Assembly (NCBI RefSeq): GCF_009649075.1 | Contig: NZ_CP045737.1 | Span: 2,108,001 to 2,172,000, forward strand | Length of the DNA stretch: 64,000 bases | From: Aeromicrobium yanjiei | GTDB taxonomy: Bacteria > Actinomycetota > Actinomycetes > Propionibacteriales > Nocardioidaceae | Reading direction: 5' to 3' | Translations under genes and position numbers: made by a program | Shown here: positions 40,700 through 50,707 of the stretch, piece by piece | Layout: every line of letters begins with the position of its first letter | Numbering within the stretch: position 1 is the first letter of the stretch | The notes under the pieces: model-generated | Database searches by the model: none | What the model saw: only the letters and a program-made list of their open reading frames with translations | Told to the model about the DNA's origin: nothing

Positions 40700-42352
40700 A
40701 TGGAATCTGATGTCATCGTCGTCGGCGCCGGCCTGGCCGGGCTCGTCGCCACCGCTGAGCTCGTGGAGGCCGGCCGCAGGGTCCTGCTGATCGATCAAGA
40801 GGGTGAGCAGGGCATCGGCGGTCAGGCGTACTGGTCGTTCGGCGGGCTGTTCTTCGTCGACTCACCGCAGCAGCGGCGCATGGGCATCAAGGACTCGGTC
40901 GACCTGGCGATGCAGGACTGGCTGGGCAGCGCGCAGTTCGACCGCGACGAGGACCTCTGGCCGCGCCGGTGGGCCGAGTCGTACGTCCACTTCGCCGCCG
41001 GGGAGAAGCAGGCCTGGCTGAAGGAGAAGGGCCACAGTGTCTTCCCCGTCGTCGGTTGGGCCGAGCGCGGCGGCGGACTGGCGGGCGGCCACGGCAACTC
41101 GGTCCCCCGCTTCCACATCACGTGGGGCACCGGCCCCGGCATCGTCGAGCCGTTCGAGCGAATCGTCCGCGAAGGGCATGCCAACGGACTCGTGCAGTAC
41201 GCCTTCCGGCACCGCGTCGACGAGCTCGTCGTGACGGACGGGGTCGTCACCGGCGTGACCGGCCAGGTGCTGGAGCCCACGGACGCCGAGCGAGCCGCGC
41301 CCACCTCACGCATCGCGATCGGCGACTTCACCGCGTCCGCCCAGGCCGTCATCGTGACCTCCGGCGGCATCGGCGGCAACCACGACCTGGTCCGGGCCAG
41401 CTGGCCCGAGCGCCTCGGCACCCCGCCCCGACACATGATCTCCGGCGTGCCGCAGCACGTGGACGGCCGGATGCTCGCGATCGCCGAGAAGGCGGGCGCC
41501 AGCCACATCAACCGCGACCGCATGTGGCACTACGTCGAGGGGATCAAGAACTGGGACCCGATCTGGCCCATGCACGGCATCCGCATCCTGCCGGGCCCGT
41601 CGTCGATGTGGCTGGACGGATCGGGGCACCGGCTGCCCGTCCCCGGCCTCCCCGGGTTCGACACGCTCGGCACGCTCAAGCTGCTGCGGCGCAGCGGCCA
41701 CGACCACTCGTGGTTCATCCTCACCCAGGCGATCATCGAGAAGGAGTTCGCCCTCTCCGGTCAGGAGCAGAATCCGGACCTGACCGGCAAGAGCGTCCGC
41801 ACACTCCTCAAGGAGCGACTGTCCAAAGGGGCGACCAGCCCGGTCGAGGCGTTCAAGCGCCACGGCGAGGACTTCGTCGTCGCCGACACGATCGAGGAGC
41901 TGGTGGCCGGCATGAACGGCCTCACCCCCGAGGCCCCGGTCGACCTGGAGCTCGTACGCCGGCAGGTGCTGGAGCGTGACCGCGAGCTCGACAACGACTT
42001 CACCAAGGACCTGCAGATCACCGCGCTGCGGCAGGCGCGGTCGTACCGCGGCGATCGGCTCATCCGGGTCGCCAGCCCGCACAAGATGCTCGACCCCACC
42101 AAGGGCCCGCTCATCGCGGTGCGCCTGCACGTCCTGACGCGCAAGTCGCTCGGCGGGCTCGAGACCGACCTGGACTCACGGGTGCTGGGCGCCGACGGTC
42201 AACCGTTGGAGGGCCTGTACGCCGCGGGCGAGGTGGCCGGGTTCGGCGGCGGAGGTGTGCACGGCTACAACAGCCTGGAGGGGACGTTCCTCGGCGGCTG
42301 CCTGTTCAGCGGACGGGCCGCGGGCCGCGCCGCGGCGGCCCAGGTGAGCTGA
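40700..42352 (+). CDS. FAD-binding dehydrogenase (KsdD/fumarate reductase-like)
   Basis: A 550-residue flavoprotein. VIVVGAGLAGLVATAELVEAG and LLIDQEGEQGIGGQAYWSFGG bind FAD; TSGGIGGNHDLVR and the closing GLYAAGEVAGFGGGGVHGYNSLEGTFLGG are typical of 3-ketosteroid delta1-dehydrogenase-like FAD_binding_2 proteins. The conserved segment order fits the PRK12834 group, whose substrate is unknown. Leaderless: CACAAT (40688-40693), 6-nt spacer. A separate aldo/keto reductase follows. Confidence 0.85.
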   Translation: MESDVIVVGAGLAGLVATAELVEAGRRVLLIDQEGEQGIGGQAYWSFGGLFFVDSPQQRRMGIKDSVDLAMQDWLGSAQFDRDEDLWPRRWAESYVHFAAGEKQAWLKEKGHSVFPVVGWAERGGGLAGGHGNSVPRFHITWGTGPGIVEPFERIVREGHANGLVQYAFRHRVDELVVTDGVVTGVTGQVLEPTDAERAAPTSRIAIGDFTASAQAVIVTSGGIGGNHDLVRASWPERLGTPPRHMISGVPQHVDGRMLAIAEKAGASHINRDRMWHYVEGIKNWDPIWPMHGIRILPGPSSMWLDGSGHRLPVPGLPGFDTLGTLKLLRRSGHDHSWFILTQAIIEKEFALSGQEQNPDLTGKSVRTLLKERLSKGATSPVEAFKRHGEDFVVADTIEELVAGMNGLTPEAPVDLELVRRQVLERDRELDNDFTKDLQITALRQARSYRGDRLIRVASPHKMLDPTKGPLIAVRLHVLTRKSLGGLETDLDSRVLGADGQPLEGLYAAGEVAGFGGGGVHGYNSLEGTFLGGCLFSGRAAGRAAAAQVS

Positions 42353-42401
42353 CCGGCCTCGCCTGGCTTGTCGAACGCGCCGGCGGACGTACGGTTGAGG
42401 C

Positions 42402-43226
42402 ATGACCCTTGCACCCCTCGTGGAGCTCAACGACGGGCGACAGATGCCCGTCCTCGGCTTCGGCACGTACTCGATCGACGACCCGGCGATCTTCACCGAG
42501 GCGATAGCCGCCGGCTACCGGCTGCTCGACACCGCGACCCGCTACGAGAACGAGACGGCCGTCGGGCAGGGCATCGCCGACTCCCCGGTCTCGCGCGACG
42601 AGCTGTTCGTCACGACCAAGCTGCCCGGCGACGGCCACGGCAGCGAGGGGCCGCGTCGTGAGCTGGAGGCCTCGCTCGAGCGGCTCGGCCTCGATCACGT
42701 CGACCTCTACCTGATCCACTGGCCCAATCCGAGCGCCGACCTGTTCGTCGAGACGTGGAAGGCGTTCGTGGGGCTGCGTGAGGAGGGGCTGACGCGCTCG
42801 ATCGGCGTGTCCAACTTCCTGCCCGAGCACCTCGACCGCATCGTGGCCGAGACCGGCGTGGCACCCGCGGTCAACCAGGTCGAGCTGCACCCCTATCTGC
42901 CGCAGACCGAGCAACGCGCGGCCGACGAGCGGCTCGGCACGATCACCCAGAGCTGGACCCCTCTCGGCCGCAAGAGCGACCTGCTCGAGCAGCCCGTGCT
43001 CGCCGAGATCGGCAGCAAGCACGATCTCTCCCCCGCCCAGGTCGTGCTGCGCTGGCACACCCAGATCGGCGCGGCACCGATCCCGAAGTCGGCCACACCC
43101 GAGCGGTTCCGCAGCAACCTGGACATCTTCGACGTCGAGCTCGACGCCGACGACATCCAGCTGATCGCGGGCCTCGAGAACGGTCAGCGCATCGGCGGAG
43201 ACCCGCGGACGCACGAGGAGTACTGA
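42402..43226 (+). CDS. Aldo/keto reductase (AKR5-like)
   Basis: A 274-residue NADPH reductase of the 2,5-diketo-D-gluconate reductase type. The catalytic set is LLDTATRYENE (Asp, Tyr), VTTKLPGDGHG (Lys) and DLYLIHWPNP (His). SIGVSNFLPEHLDRI and AAPIPKSATPERFRSNLDIFD complete cofactor binding. TACGGT (42390-42395) is 6 nt before the ATG. Single gene with its own promoter; physiological substrate not predictable. Confidence 0.9.
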   Translation: MTLAPLVELNDGRQMPVLGFGTYSIDDPAIFTEAIAAGYRLLDTATRYENETAVGQGIADSPVSRDELFVTTKLPGDGHGSEGPRRELEASLERLGLDHVDLYLIHWPNPSADLFVETWKAFVGLREEGLTRSIGVSNFLPEHLDRIVAETGVAPAVNQVELHPYLPQTEQRAADERLGTITQSWTPLGRKSDLLEQPVLAEIGSKHDLSPAQVVLRWHTQIGAAPIPKSATPERFRSNLDIFDVELDADDIQLIAGLENGQRIGGDPRTHEEY

Positions 43227-43233
43227 AGCGCGC

Positions 43234-45294
43234 CTAGCCCCTCGCGGCCGCGACGACGTCGAGCGGCGGCAGCGCGTGGCTGTAGCGGAACCCCTGCGCC
43301 TCGTCGCAGCCGCGCTCGCGCAGGTACGACTCCTGGGCGTCGGTCTCGACCCCTTCGCCCACCACTGTCATGCCCAGGGTGTGGGCCATGACGATGATCG
43401 AGTTGACGATTGCGGCGTCGGCGGCGTCCACCACCACGTCGGCGATGAACGAGCGATCGATCTTGATCTTGTCGATCGGGAACCGGGTGAGGTAGGCCAG
43501 GCTCGAGAAGCCGGTGCCGAAGTCGTCGATCACGATGCCGACGCCGAGCGACCTCACGGTGTTCATGACCTCGACGACGGCTGCGGGGTTCTCCATGAAG
43601 ATCCCCTCCGTGATCTCCAGCTCGAGGCGGTCGGCGGGCAGCTCGGAGTCGCGCAGGGCCTGGTGCATGACGTCGAGCCACGAGCGGTCGTTGAACTGGC
43701 GGGGTGACACGTTGACCGCGAGCTTGAGCGGCCGGCCCATCTCGCGGGACATCGTCACGGTGTCGACGCAGGCCTGCCGCAGCACGCGCTCCCCCAGGGC
43801 GATGATCAGGCCGTTGTCCTCGGCCGCCGGGATGAACAGATCGGGCGTGATCTCCCGTCCGTCGGACGTGTGCCACCGGGCCAGCGCCTCGACACCGATC
43901 ACCTCGTCGGTGACCAGGCTGATCTGGGTCTGGTAGGCCACCGAGATCTCGTCGCGGTCCAGTGCGTGCCGCAGCCCCGCGGCGATCGCGAGCTTGTCGT
44001 TCGTGGCGTCCAGCATCGAGAAGTCGAAGTAGCGATGGCTGTTGCGGGCGCTCGTCTTGGCCTGGTACATCGCGGCGTCGGCGTGCTTGAGCAGCGTCGT
44101 GGGGTCGCTGCCGGCGAGGGGGAACATCGCCACGCCGATGCTGGCCGTGACGGTCAGCTCGTGACCGCTGCACACCATCGGCTCCAGGACGTCGGCCAGC
44201 ACCCGCGAGATCCGGCCCTCCACCTGGTCCTCGCTGTGGATGCCGGTCAGGACCAGCACGAACTCGTCGCCGCCGAGGCGCGCGACCATGTCGTCGGGAC
44301 CCATGTGCCCGCGAAGACGCTCGGCGACCTTGACGAGCATCTCGTCACCGACGTGGTGGCCGAGCGAGTCGTTGACCCGCTTGAAGTGGTCGATGTCGAC
44401 CATCGCGACCGCCACGCCGCGACCGTGACGCACCGCGAGGCGCAGGTCGTGGTCGAGCCGCTCGAACAGCTTCGTCCGGTTGGGCAGATCGGTGAGGAAG
44501 TCGTAGTGCGCGACGTGGCGGATGAACGCCTCCGCCTGCCGGCGCTGGGTGATGTCGTACGCCACGGAGAGGAATCCGGTGACCTCGGCGTCCTCGCTCG
44601 CGATCAACGAGATCGCCTCGTTGACCGGGATCGTGGAGCCGTCCTTGCGGAGGTAGTCCACCTCGCGCTCGTCGACCGCGTCGGGACGGGTGGCCAGCAG
44701 CGGCATGTCGCTGCTCGCGCCCTGGCGCAGCGAGCGGATGGGCGTGCCGACCAGCTCGCCGCGGGAGAACCCGAGGAGCCGCTCGGCGGCGGGGTTGGCC
44801 GTCACGATCGTGCCGTCGGGATCGGACGCGATGATGCTGAACGGCAGGCTGTCGAGGATCGAGCGGCGCAGGTGATCGGCGTTCTTCGCGCTCTCGACGG
44901 CCTGCACCAGCAGGCGTTCGGTGATGTCGATGACCGAGGCCAGCACGTGCTGCTCGTCGCGGATGTGGATCGGGTTGAGCCCGATCTCGACCGGCACCTC
45001 GCTGCCGTCGCGACGCCGTCCGAACAACTCGCGGCCGGCTCCCATCCCGCGGCGTGCGGGCGCCGCGAAGAAGCCCTCGCGGGTCGAGCGGTGCCTGGCC
45101 CGCAGCCGCTCGGGGATGAGGTCCTCGATGCTCATCGCGAGCATCTCCTCACGGCTGTAGCCGAACAGCGACTCGGTCTGGGAGTTGACGAGCGTGATGC
45201 GTCCGCGCGGGTCGACCATCAGCATCGCGTTGGGGGTGGCCTCGATGATCTGACGCAGCATGGTGGTCTCGTCGTCAGCGCGCTCGACGACCAT
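43234..45294 (-). CDS. PAS-PAS-GGDEF-EAL cyclic-di-GMP regulator
   Basis: A 686-residue cytoplasmic sensor. Two PAS domains (about 10-125 and 145-255), then GGDEF (265-425) with intact LGGDEFV and an EAL domain (435-685) with GVEALARW, NVSPRQF, EITEGIF, DDFGTGFSSL, KIDRSF and GEGVET, all active-site elements for c-di-GMP hydrolysis. Both domains look catalytically competent, so it may switch between making and breaking c-di-GMP. No transmembrane segment is present. GAAGAGG lies 9 nt before the ATG. Confidence 0.92.
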   Translation of the reverse strand: MVVERADDETTMLRQIIEATPNAMLMVDPRGRITLVNSQTESLFGYSREEMLAMSIEDLIPERLRARHRSTREGFFAAPARRGMGAGRELFGRRRDGSEVPVEIGLNPIHIRDEQHVLASVIDITERLLVQAVESAKNADHLRRSILDSLPFSIIASDPDGTIVTANPAAERLLGFSRGELVGTPIRSLRQGASSDMPLLATRPDAVDEREVDYLRKDGSTIPVNEAISLIASEDAEVTGFLSVAYDITQRRQAEAFIRHVAHYDFLTDLPNRTKLFERLDHDLRLAVRHGRGVAVAMVDIDHFKRVNDSLGHHVGDEMLVKVAERLRGHMGPDDMVARLGGDEFVLVLTGIHSEDQVEGRISRVLADVLEPMVCSGHELTVTASIGVAMFPLAGSDPTTLLKHADAAMYQAKTSARNSHRYFDFSMLDATNDKLAIAAGLRHALDRDEISVAYQTQISLVTDEVIGVEALARWHTSDGREITPDLFIPAAEDNGLIIALGERVLRQACVDTVTMSREMGRPLKLAVNVSPRQFNDRSWLDVMHQALRDSELPADRLELEITEGIFMENPAAVVEVMNTVRSLGVGIVIDDFGTGFSSLAYLTRFPIDKIKIDRSFIADVVVDAADAAIVNSIIVMAHTLGMTVVGEGVETDAQESYLRERGCDEAQGFRYSHALPPLDVVAAARG

Positions 45295-45430
45295 GCGGGA
45301 CCTCTTCGACGACGTGACAGGACACCGAGGCGGCCCGGCCGGACCATTGTGCCCGCTCGGCCGGCTCAGCGGGACCAGATTTCGGCCAACTGACGGCTCG
45401 CGCGTCGGAGGGCCTCGTTAAGGTGAAGCC

Positions 45431-46246
45431 GTGCTTCGTATCGCGACCGTCAACGTCAACGGCATCCGTGCCGCCCACAACAAGACCCGAGGCCAGTCGG
45501 CCGGCCTGAGCGAGTGGCTCGCCGAGCGCGGCGCCGACGTCGTGACGCTGCAGGAGGTGCGCGCGCCCGACGAGATCGTCCACCAGATCCTCGCCGACAC
45601 CGGCTATCACATCGTCCACACGGAGGCAGCCGCCAAGGGGCGCGCGGGAGTGGCAGTCCTCAGCCGCAATCCCCCGACCGCTCACCGCATCGGCAACGGC
45701 GACGACTTCTTCGACGACTCGGGTCGGTGGATCGAGTCCGACATCCCGCTCACCGACGGCTCGACGTTGACCGCGGTCTCGGCCTACGTGCACTCCGGCG
45801 AGGTCGGCACCCCGCGCCAGGACGAGAAGTACCGGTTCCTCGACCAGATGGTGGTGCGCATGGCCGAGATCCGCGCCACGGGCGCCCACGCGGTCGTCAC
45901 CGGCGACCTCAACGTCGCGCACACCGAGCGCGACATCAAGAACTGGAAGGCCAACCGCAAGAAGGCCGGCTTCCTGCCCGAGGAGCGGGCGTACTTCGAC
46001 CGGTTCATGGGTGAGCTCGGCTGGGTCGACGTGCACCGCAGCCTGGCCGGTGACGTGGACGGCCCCTACACCTGGTGGTCGATGCGCGGCAAGGCGTTCG
46101 ACACCGACGCGGGCTGGCGCATCGACTACCAGCTCGCGACGCCCGAGCTCGCGGCCACGGCGCAGTCCGCCGCCGTCGACCGGGCGATCAGCTGGGCCGA
46201 GCGCTGGTCCGACCACGCGCCGCTGGTCATCGACTACGACATCTAG
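45431..46246 (+). CDS. xthA: Exodeoxyribonuclease III (AP endonuclease)
   Basis: A 271-residue base-excision repair enzyme. Motifs: RIATVNVNGIRAA (Asn), LQEVRAPDE (metal Glu), VVTGDLNVAHTERDIKN (Asp and Asn), WRIDYQLATPEL and SDHAPLVIDYDI (catalytic His). The GTG start at 45431 is leaderless: TAAGGT (45419-45424) with a 6-nt spacer. It stands divergent from the c-di-GMP regulator. Confidence 0.93.
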   Translation: MLRIATVNVNGIRAAHNKTRGQSAGLSEWLAERGADVVTLQEVRAPDEIVHQILADTGYHIVHTEAAAKGRAGVAVLSRNPPTAHRIGNGDDFFDDSGRWIESDIPLTDGSTLTAVSAYVHSGEVGTPRQDEKYRFLDQMVVRMAEIRATGAHAVVTGDLNVAHTERDIKNWKANRKKAGFLPEERAYFDRFMGELGWVDVHRSLAGDVDGPYTWWSMRGKAFDTDAGWRIDYQLATPELAATAQSAAVDRAISWAERWSDHAPLVIDYDI

Positions 46247-46298
46247 GCCGAACGGCGGAGGCAGGGCCTGGCCGCAGGAGCGGAGACATGCTCGCGAG

Positions 46299-47120
46299 CT
46301 ACTCGGCGATGAACGCGAGGATGTCGCCGTCGAGGGACTTCTGGTAGTCGCCGTAGATGCCGTGCGGCGCACCCGGGTACACGACCAGCCGGCCGTCCTT
46401 CACCAGGTCGATCGACTTCCGCGCGGCGGCCGCGATCGGGACGATCTGGTCGTCGTCGCCCTGCGCGATCATGATCGGTACGTCCAACGCCTTGAGGTCC
46501 TCGGTGAAGTCGGTCTCGGAAAACGCCTTGACGCAGTCGAAGGCGGCCGCGAGGTTCACGAGCATTCCTTGGCGCCAGAAGTCGTCCTTCGCACCCTGGG
46601 AGACCTTCGAGCCGTCGCGGTTGGCTCCGAAGAAGGGATCCGCCAGCTCCTTGTAGAACTGCGAGCGGTCGTTCAGGACGCCGTCGCGGATCCCGTTGAA
46701 CGCCTCGATCGGGGTGCCCTCGGGATTGGAGTCCGACTTCAGCATGATCGGCGGAACGGCGCCTGCAGTGATGATCTTGACGACCCGCCCGGCTGCGTGC
46801 CGAGCGGCGTAGCGGACGACCTCGCCGCCTCCGGTCGAGTGACCGATGAGCACGAGGTCCCGCAGGTCGAGGGCGTCCACCAGCTGCGCGAGATCGCTGG
46901 CGTACGTGTCCATGTCGTTGCCCTCGTACGTCTTGGAGGACCTGCCGTGGCCGCGACGGTCGTGGGCGATGGCCCGATAACCGGCGTCGGCGAGAAGCTT
47001 GAGCTCGACCTGCCAGGCATCGGACGACAGCGGCCAGCCGTGGCTCAGCAGGACGGGCTGGCCCGCGCCTTGCTCGGTGTAGTAGATCTCGGTCCCGTCG
47101 GTGGTGGTGATGTACGGCAT
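46299..47120 (-). CDS. Alpha/beta hydrolase (non-haem chloroperoxidase/esterase type)
   Basis: A 273-residue alpha/beta hydrolase. Triad: Ser in LIGHSTGGGEVVR, Asp in AQGDDDQIVPI and His in YPGAPHGIYGDY; the oxyanion turn HGWPLSSDAWQ is present. The cofactor-free haloperoxidase/arylesterase subgroup fits best; the real substrate is probably an ester. AAGGAGA precedes the ATG at 47120 by 5 nt. A longer upstream frame is not supported. Confidence 0.88.
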   Translation of the reverse strand: MPYITTTDGTEIYYTEQGAGQPVLLSHGWPLSSDAWQVELKLLADAGYRAIAHDRRGHGRSSKTYEGNDMDTYASDLAQLVDALDLRDLVLIGHSTGGGEVVRYAARHAAGRVVKIITAGAVPPIMLKSDSNPEGTPIEAFNGIRDGVLNDRSQFYKELADPFFGANRDGSKVSQGAKDDFWRQGMLVNLAAAFDCVKAFSETDFTEDLKALDVPIMIAQGDDDQIVPIAAAARKSIDLVKDGRLVVYPGAPHGIYGDYQKSLDGDILAFIAE

Positions 47121-47305
47121 GGTGTCTCCTTCTGGTGGCGTGTCGGACTCGTGACATCCACTCTCGTCCTCCGCGGGCGGTCTGTCGACGGTGCTGACAG
47201 CCAACCTGCGGGCCGGCCGACCAGCCCGCGACCCCAAGCCCGATCACCGGCCGTCGTGCTCGGCAGCATCCCGTTCTCGCCACGGGCCACCCGGGACGCA
47301 CGAAA

Positions 47306-47335
47306 GGGGGCACGCATCGTCTGATGCGTGCCCCC
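47306..47335 (-). terminator. Hairpin downstream of the M6 protease gene
   Basis: GGGGGCACGCAT pairs perfectly with ATGCGTGCCCCC on a 6-nt loop. A second stem, GGGACGC/GCGTCCC (47363-47369 and 47384-47390), lies between it and the protease stop. Both sit in the 288-bp gap before the hydrolase start. Confidence 0.7.
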
Positions 47336-47408
47336 ATCGTGAGGGGGGTGCGAACGTGAGGAGGGACGCCCACCCCCCGATGAGCGTCCCCCCGTCCTTG
47401 GGGAAGGT

Positions 47409-49814
47409 CTAGTTGAACTTGACCTTCATGCTGGTGCCCTTCTCCTCCAGGACACGCATCTTCACACCGGCCGCGGGCAGCTTCACCCCGTGGTTGGGCA
47501 GCTCGGCGTACCAATACTTCTTGGTGTCGTCGAACAGCGGCTTGGCGGCCTGGCCACGGATGTAGCTGGGCTTGCCATTGGTGTGCAGCGTCATCGAGTC
47601 AGCCTTGTGCAGCGAGAACGGCGCGTCGTACATCTGGATGCGCGCTCGCCACGGGGCGCCAGTCACGATGTTCGTGATCGGCTCGGGGTTGGCGTCGATG
47701 ATGAGGTTGCGGCCCGTGCCCGGGTGCACGTTGGTGTTGTTGTCCGACTGGGACGTGTCCCAGTAGGACACGAGCAGGCCGTGACCGTACTTGTAGTGCT
47801 CGACGAAGTCGGGCTTGGTGTTGGCGTAGCCGAAGTTGTACGGCCCCGTCTTCAGGTACTTGTCGTACGAGACGTACGACCGGTGCCCGGCGATGTAGTA
47901 GTTGTCCGCCTTCAAGGTCGTCGTGGCTCCGACGATCGAGAAGCCATCGAACGTCCAGGCGGTTCCGCCGGTCTCGGCGCCATCGGTCAGCAGCGACTGG
48001 CCGCCGGCCGTGACAGCGATGTCGTCGACGAACAGTCCAGCCTCGGCGACGCCACCATCGGTCTTGTAGTACACACGCAGCTTGATCTTCTGGCCGTCGT
48101 AGGCGCCGAGCGGGACGTTGAGGTCCGCCCAGGTGGCCTGCTCGCCGTCGATCGCCGGCGAGCCGGACGGATCACCCGGGATGGCCTTGCCGTTGATCGT
48201 GCCGGCCAACGCCTTCCACGTCTTGCCGGCGTCGGTCGACGCCTGCACGTACGCGTAGTCGTAGCCCTTCTCGATCGAGTACCGCACCTTGGCCGTCATC
48301 GCCGCGCCGGTCTTGCCGGTGAGGTCGACGTCGGTCGTCATCGAGTTGGCCAGATCGTCCCCGGAGCCGGAGAAGAACTGCTTGGTGCCCGACGCCGGGG
48401 CGCCGTTGTCGACGAAGACGTCCTTCTGCGGCAGGACGACCACCGCGGCCTGCGCCTTCTTGGAGTTGTACTCCTGCGGGCCGAGGTTCAGTGTCTTCTT
48501 CTGCTTGTCGGCGATGACCTCGTAGTCGAGCCAACCGAGCTGCAGCTTGTTCCACGCTCCGAGGTCACCGGCACGGGTGCCGAGGGCCTCGCCCTTGGCG
48601 TTGAGCCGGGACTGGGCCATCAGGGTCCAGTACTCGTTGTTGTTGTCGCCGCGGCCGGAGGTGTCGTAGTCGTCCGGCAGACCGAGGTCGTGACCGAACT
48701 CGTGAGCGAAGACCGACAGGCCGCCGTTCTCGGGCTGGGCCGTGTAGTCACCCACCCAGATGCCGGTGTTGCCGACCTGGGTGCCGCCAAGACGGTTCTG
48801 GGCCGGGCCGGTGAGACCGGCGTCGGTGCCGAACGCGTACCAACGGTGCGACCAGATGGCGTCCTCGCCCTGCTGCGGGTCACCGTCCGCCTCGTCGCCA
48901 CCGGCGTGGACGATCTGGAAGTGGTCGATGTAGCCGTCGGGCTCGTTGAAGTCGCCGTCGCCGTCGAAGTCGTAACGGTCGTACTTGTCGTACGAGGCGA
49001 TCGTCTTCTTGATCTGGGCGTCGGTCTTGCCGGCGGCCTTCTGATCGGCGACCCACGCGGTGAGCGAGTCCTGGATCAGGTTCCAGACCGTCTTGTAGGA
49101 CTCGTCGCGGCCGTAGCGCGCCTCGTTGTAGGGCACCTTGACCCAGTCCTGGACCTGGCCGTCGACCGTGTAGCGGCCCGACGACTGCGTCTCGTAGTAG
49201 GTCTTGACCGACTCGACGCCCTTGCCGGTGCCGAAGTAGAGGTCCTGGTAGTGCTTGCGGTTGTAGTTGCTCTGCCAGACCGTCGAGTTGTCCTTGGTCC
49301 GGTCCGGAGCGGGGATCTTGTTGTGCAGGGGGCCGTCGAACGTCGTGGGACCCTCGACGGTCGGATCGGTGTCCTGGTCAGGGAAGTCCGGGTGACGCTC
49401 GTTGCCGAACTCGGTGAGGATCACGAAGATCTTGTCGGCTCGCTCCTGGCTGAGCTCGACGTACTGATCCTTCTGCTTCTTGCCCTGGATCGCCTTGCGC
49501 TGCTTCGACGATGCCTTCTTGTTGGCCAGCGCGGCCGCGTCAGCCGGGCTGTAGCCCTTGCCGACCTTGACGACGGAGCTGCCGGAGCGGTTCTGCGCCT
49601 TGGCGTCGCCGTCCAGGACCGAGGTGATGCCGGCCTCGCGCAGCGCGCGGCGCTTGGACTCCAGCGGGTTGGGCAGGTCGTCCTTGCCGATCTTCGACGG
49701 CTTGTCGTTCGCGTTCACCGATGGTGCGGGTGCCGCCGTGCCCGGTGAGGCGTATGCCAGACCGAGTGAGGCTGCGAGTGTGAGGCCTAAAAGGCCCGAG
49801 GTCACACGCTTCAC
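47409..49814 (-). CDS. Secreted immune inhibitor A family (M6) metalloprotease
   Basis: An 801-residue exported zinc protease. Signal peptide at the N-terminus (TSGLLGLTLAASLGLAYA), a propeptide, then the M6 domain with VFAHEFGHDLGLPDDYD (HExxHxxGxxD zinc site, about residue 370). After it come MAM/beta-sandwich regions with an AYVQASTDAGKTWKAL motif. Start GTG 49814 with AAGGGGG nearby is preferred over a longer frame through a stretch with no signals. Such proteases degrade extracellular peptides. It is the largest exported protein here. Confidence 0.9.
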   Translation of the reverse strand: MKRVTSGLLGLTLAASLGLAYASPGTAAPAPSVNANDKPSKIGKDDLPNPLESKRRALREAGITSVLDGDAKAQNRSGSSVVKVGKGYSPADAAALANKKASSKQRKAIQGKKQKDQYVELSQERADKIFVILTEFGNERHPDFPDQDTDPTVEGPTTFDGPLHNKIPAPDRTKDNSTVWQSNYNRKHYQDLYFGTGKGVESVKTYYETQSSGRYTVDGQVQDWVKVPYNEARYGRDESYKTVWNLIQDSLTAWVADQKAAGKTDAQIKKTIASYDKYDRYDFDGDGDFNEPDGYIDHFQIVHAGGDEADGDPQQGEDAIWSHRWYAFGTDAGLTGPAQNRLGGTQVGNTGIWVGDYTAQPENGGLSVFAHEFGHDLGLPDDYDTSGRGDNNNEYWTLMAQSRLNAKGEALGTRAGDLGAWNKLQLGWLDYEVIADKQKKTLNLGPQEYNSKKAQAAVVVLPQKDVFVDNGAPASGTKQFFSGSGDDLANSMTTDVDLTGKTGAAMTAKVRYSIEKGYDYAYVQASTDAGKTWKALAGTINGKAIPGDPSGSPAIDGEQATWADLNVPLGAYDGQKIKLRVYYKTDGGVAEAGLFVDDIAVTAGGQSLLTDGAETGGTAWTFDGFSIVGATTTLKADNYYIAGHRSYVSYDKYLKTGPYNFGYANTKPDFVEHYKYGHGLLVSYWDTSQSDNNTNVHPGTGRNLIIDANPEPITNIVTGAPWRARIQMYDAPFSLHKADSMTLHTNGKPSYIRGQAAKPLFDDTKKYWYAELPNHGVKLPAAGVKMRVLEEKGTSMKVKFN

Positions 49815-50019
49815 TGTTCCCCCTTGAAAGAACTTCCGAGATGACGGCGGCACGATCGCGCCCCCGCTGGTGAAGCCCGCCCTTGTGGGGCGGGCTGGAT
49901 GCAACGTGAGCCAACTTAGGCAATTTTCAGGGGGAACGGCAGTCTTGACTTTTAGCCACAAGTAACCATCTGCAACTAGTTCTTTCTGACCAGAGCGGCC
50001 AAGGCGTTACGGTGGGCGG

Positions 50020-50484
50020 ATGAACCGCACCCGCAGGTACACCGTTCGTACGCTCGCCGTGACCGCACTCCTGACGTTCGCAACCGTCTCCCCCGCCGCG
50101 GCCGTCTCGTCATCGACGTACGAGAAGCAGGTCATCACCCGCACGAACCACTTCCGCGTCGATCACGACAGGGTCAAGGTCAAGGCGCAGTCCTGCGTGG
50201 ACCGCTGGGCCGAGGGCCAGGCCAGGTGGATGGCCAAGCACGGCAAGCTCGAGCACCGCAAGGGCCGCCTGCAGCAGGTCCTCGACGACTGCAAGCTCAC
50301 CGGGGTGTCGGAGAACATCGCCTACGGCTACGGATCGGGCAACAAGACCGTGAACGCCTGGATGAAGTCATCCGGTCATCGCCGCAACATCCTCGCCACC
50401 AAGATGCGCTACATCGGCGTCGGCGCGGTGAAGGACGACGACGGGGTCTGGTGGGTCGCCCAGGTCTTCGGCACCCGCAAGTAG
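50020..50484 (+). CDS. Secreted CAP (SCP-like) domain protein
   Basis: A 154-residue exported protein: signal peptide to about residue 28 (ALLTFATVSPAAA), then a compact CAP domain with TRTNHFRVDHDRVKV, WMAKHGKLEHRKG, TGVSENIAYGYGSG and SSGHRRNILATKMRYIGVG, containing the conserved His and Glu of the cavity. A TACGGT hexamer lies about 6 nt before the ATG, so it is leaderless. Bacterial CAP proteins bind lipids or act at the cell wall; exact role unknown. Confidence 0.88.
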   Translation: MNRTRRYTVRTLAVTALLTFATVSPAAAVSSSTYEKQVITRTNHFRVDHDRVKVKAQSCVDRWAEGQARWMAKHGKLEHRKGRLQQVLDDCKLTGVSENIAYGYGSGNKTVNAWMKSSGHRRNILATKMRYIGVGAVKDDDGVWWVAQVFGTRK

Positions 50485-50707
50485 CCGGCAGCGAGCAGCT
50501 GACTCGTCGCCAAATCAGATGTCCCGGACGATTCCTCTCCCCAAACCCGGTTCCGGTGCCCTAGGCTCTGGGCCAGTTGCACGACGTTGGCCGTACGAAT
50601 GAATGAGTTTCACTCTCGGGTGTCGAGTTCTTCTTGAAGGTTGGATGTACGTCGCGACCGCCACTCGCGAGAGGCGCGGGGGGTATCTCGTCAATGAGGA
50701 GCAAGAC

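Noticed and set aside
47490-49748. A 750-codon frame antisense to the M6 protease.
   Set aside because: Composition is Val/Arg/Leu/Asp-rich without domain motifs; the protease reads as a complete enzyme.
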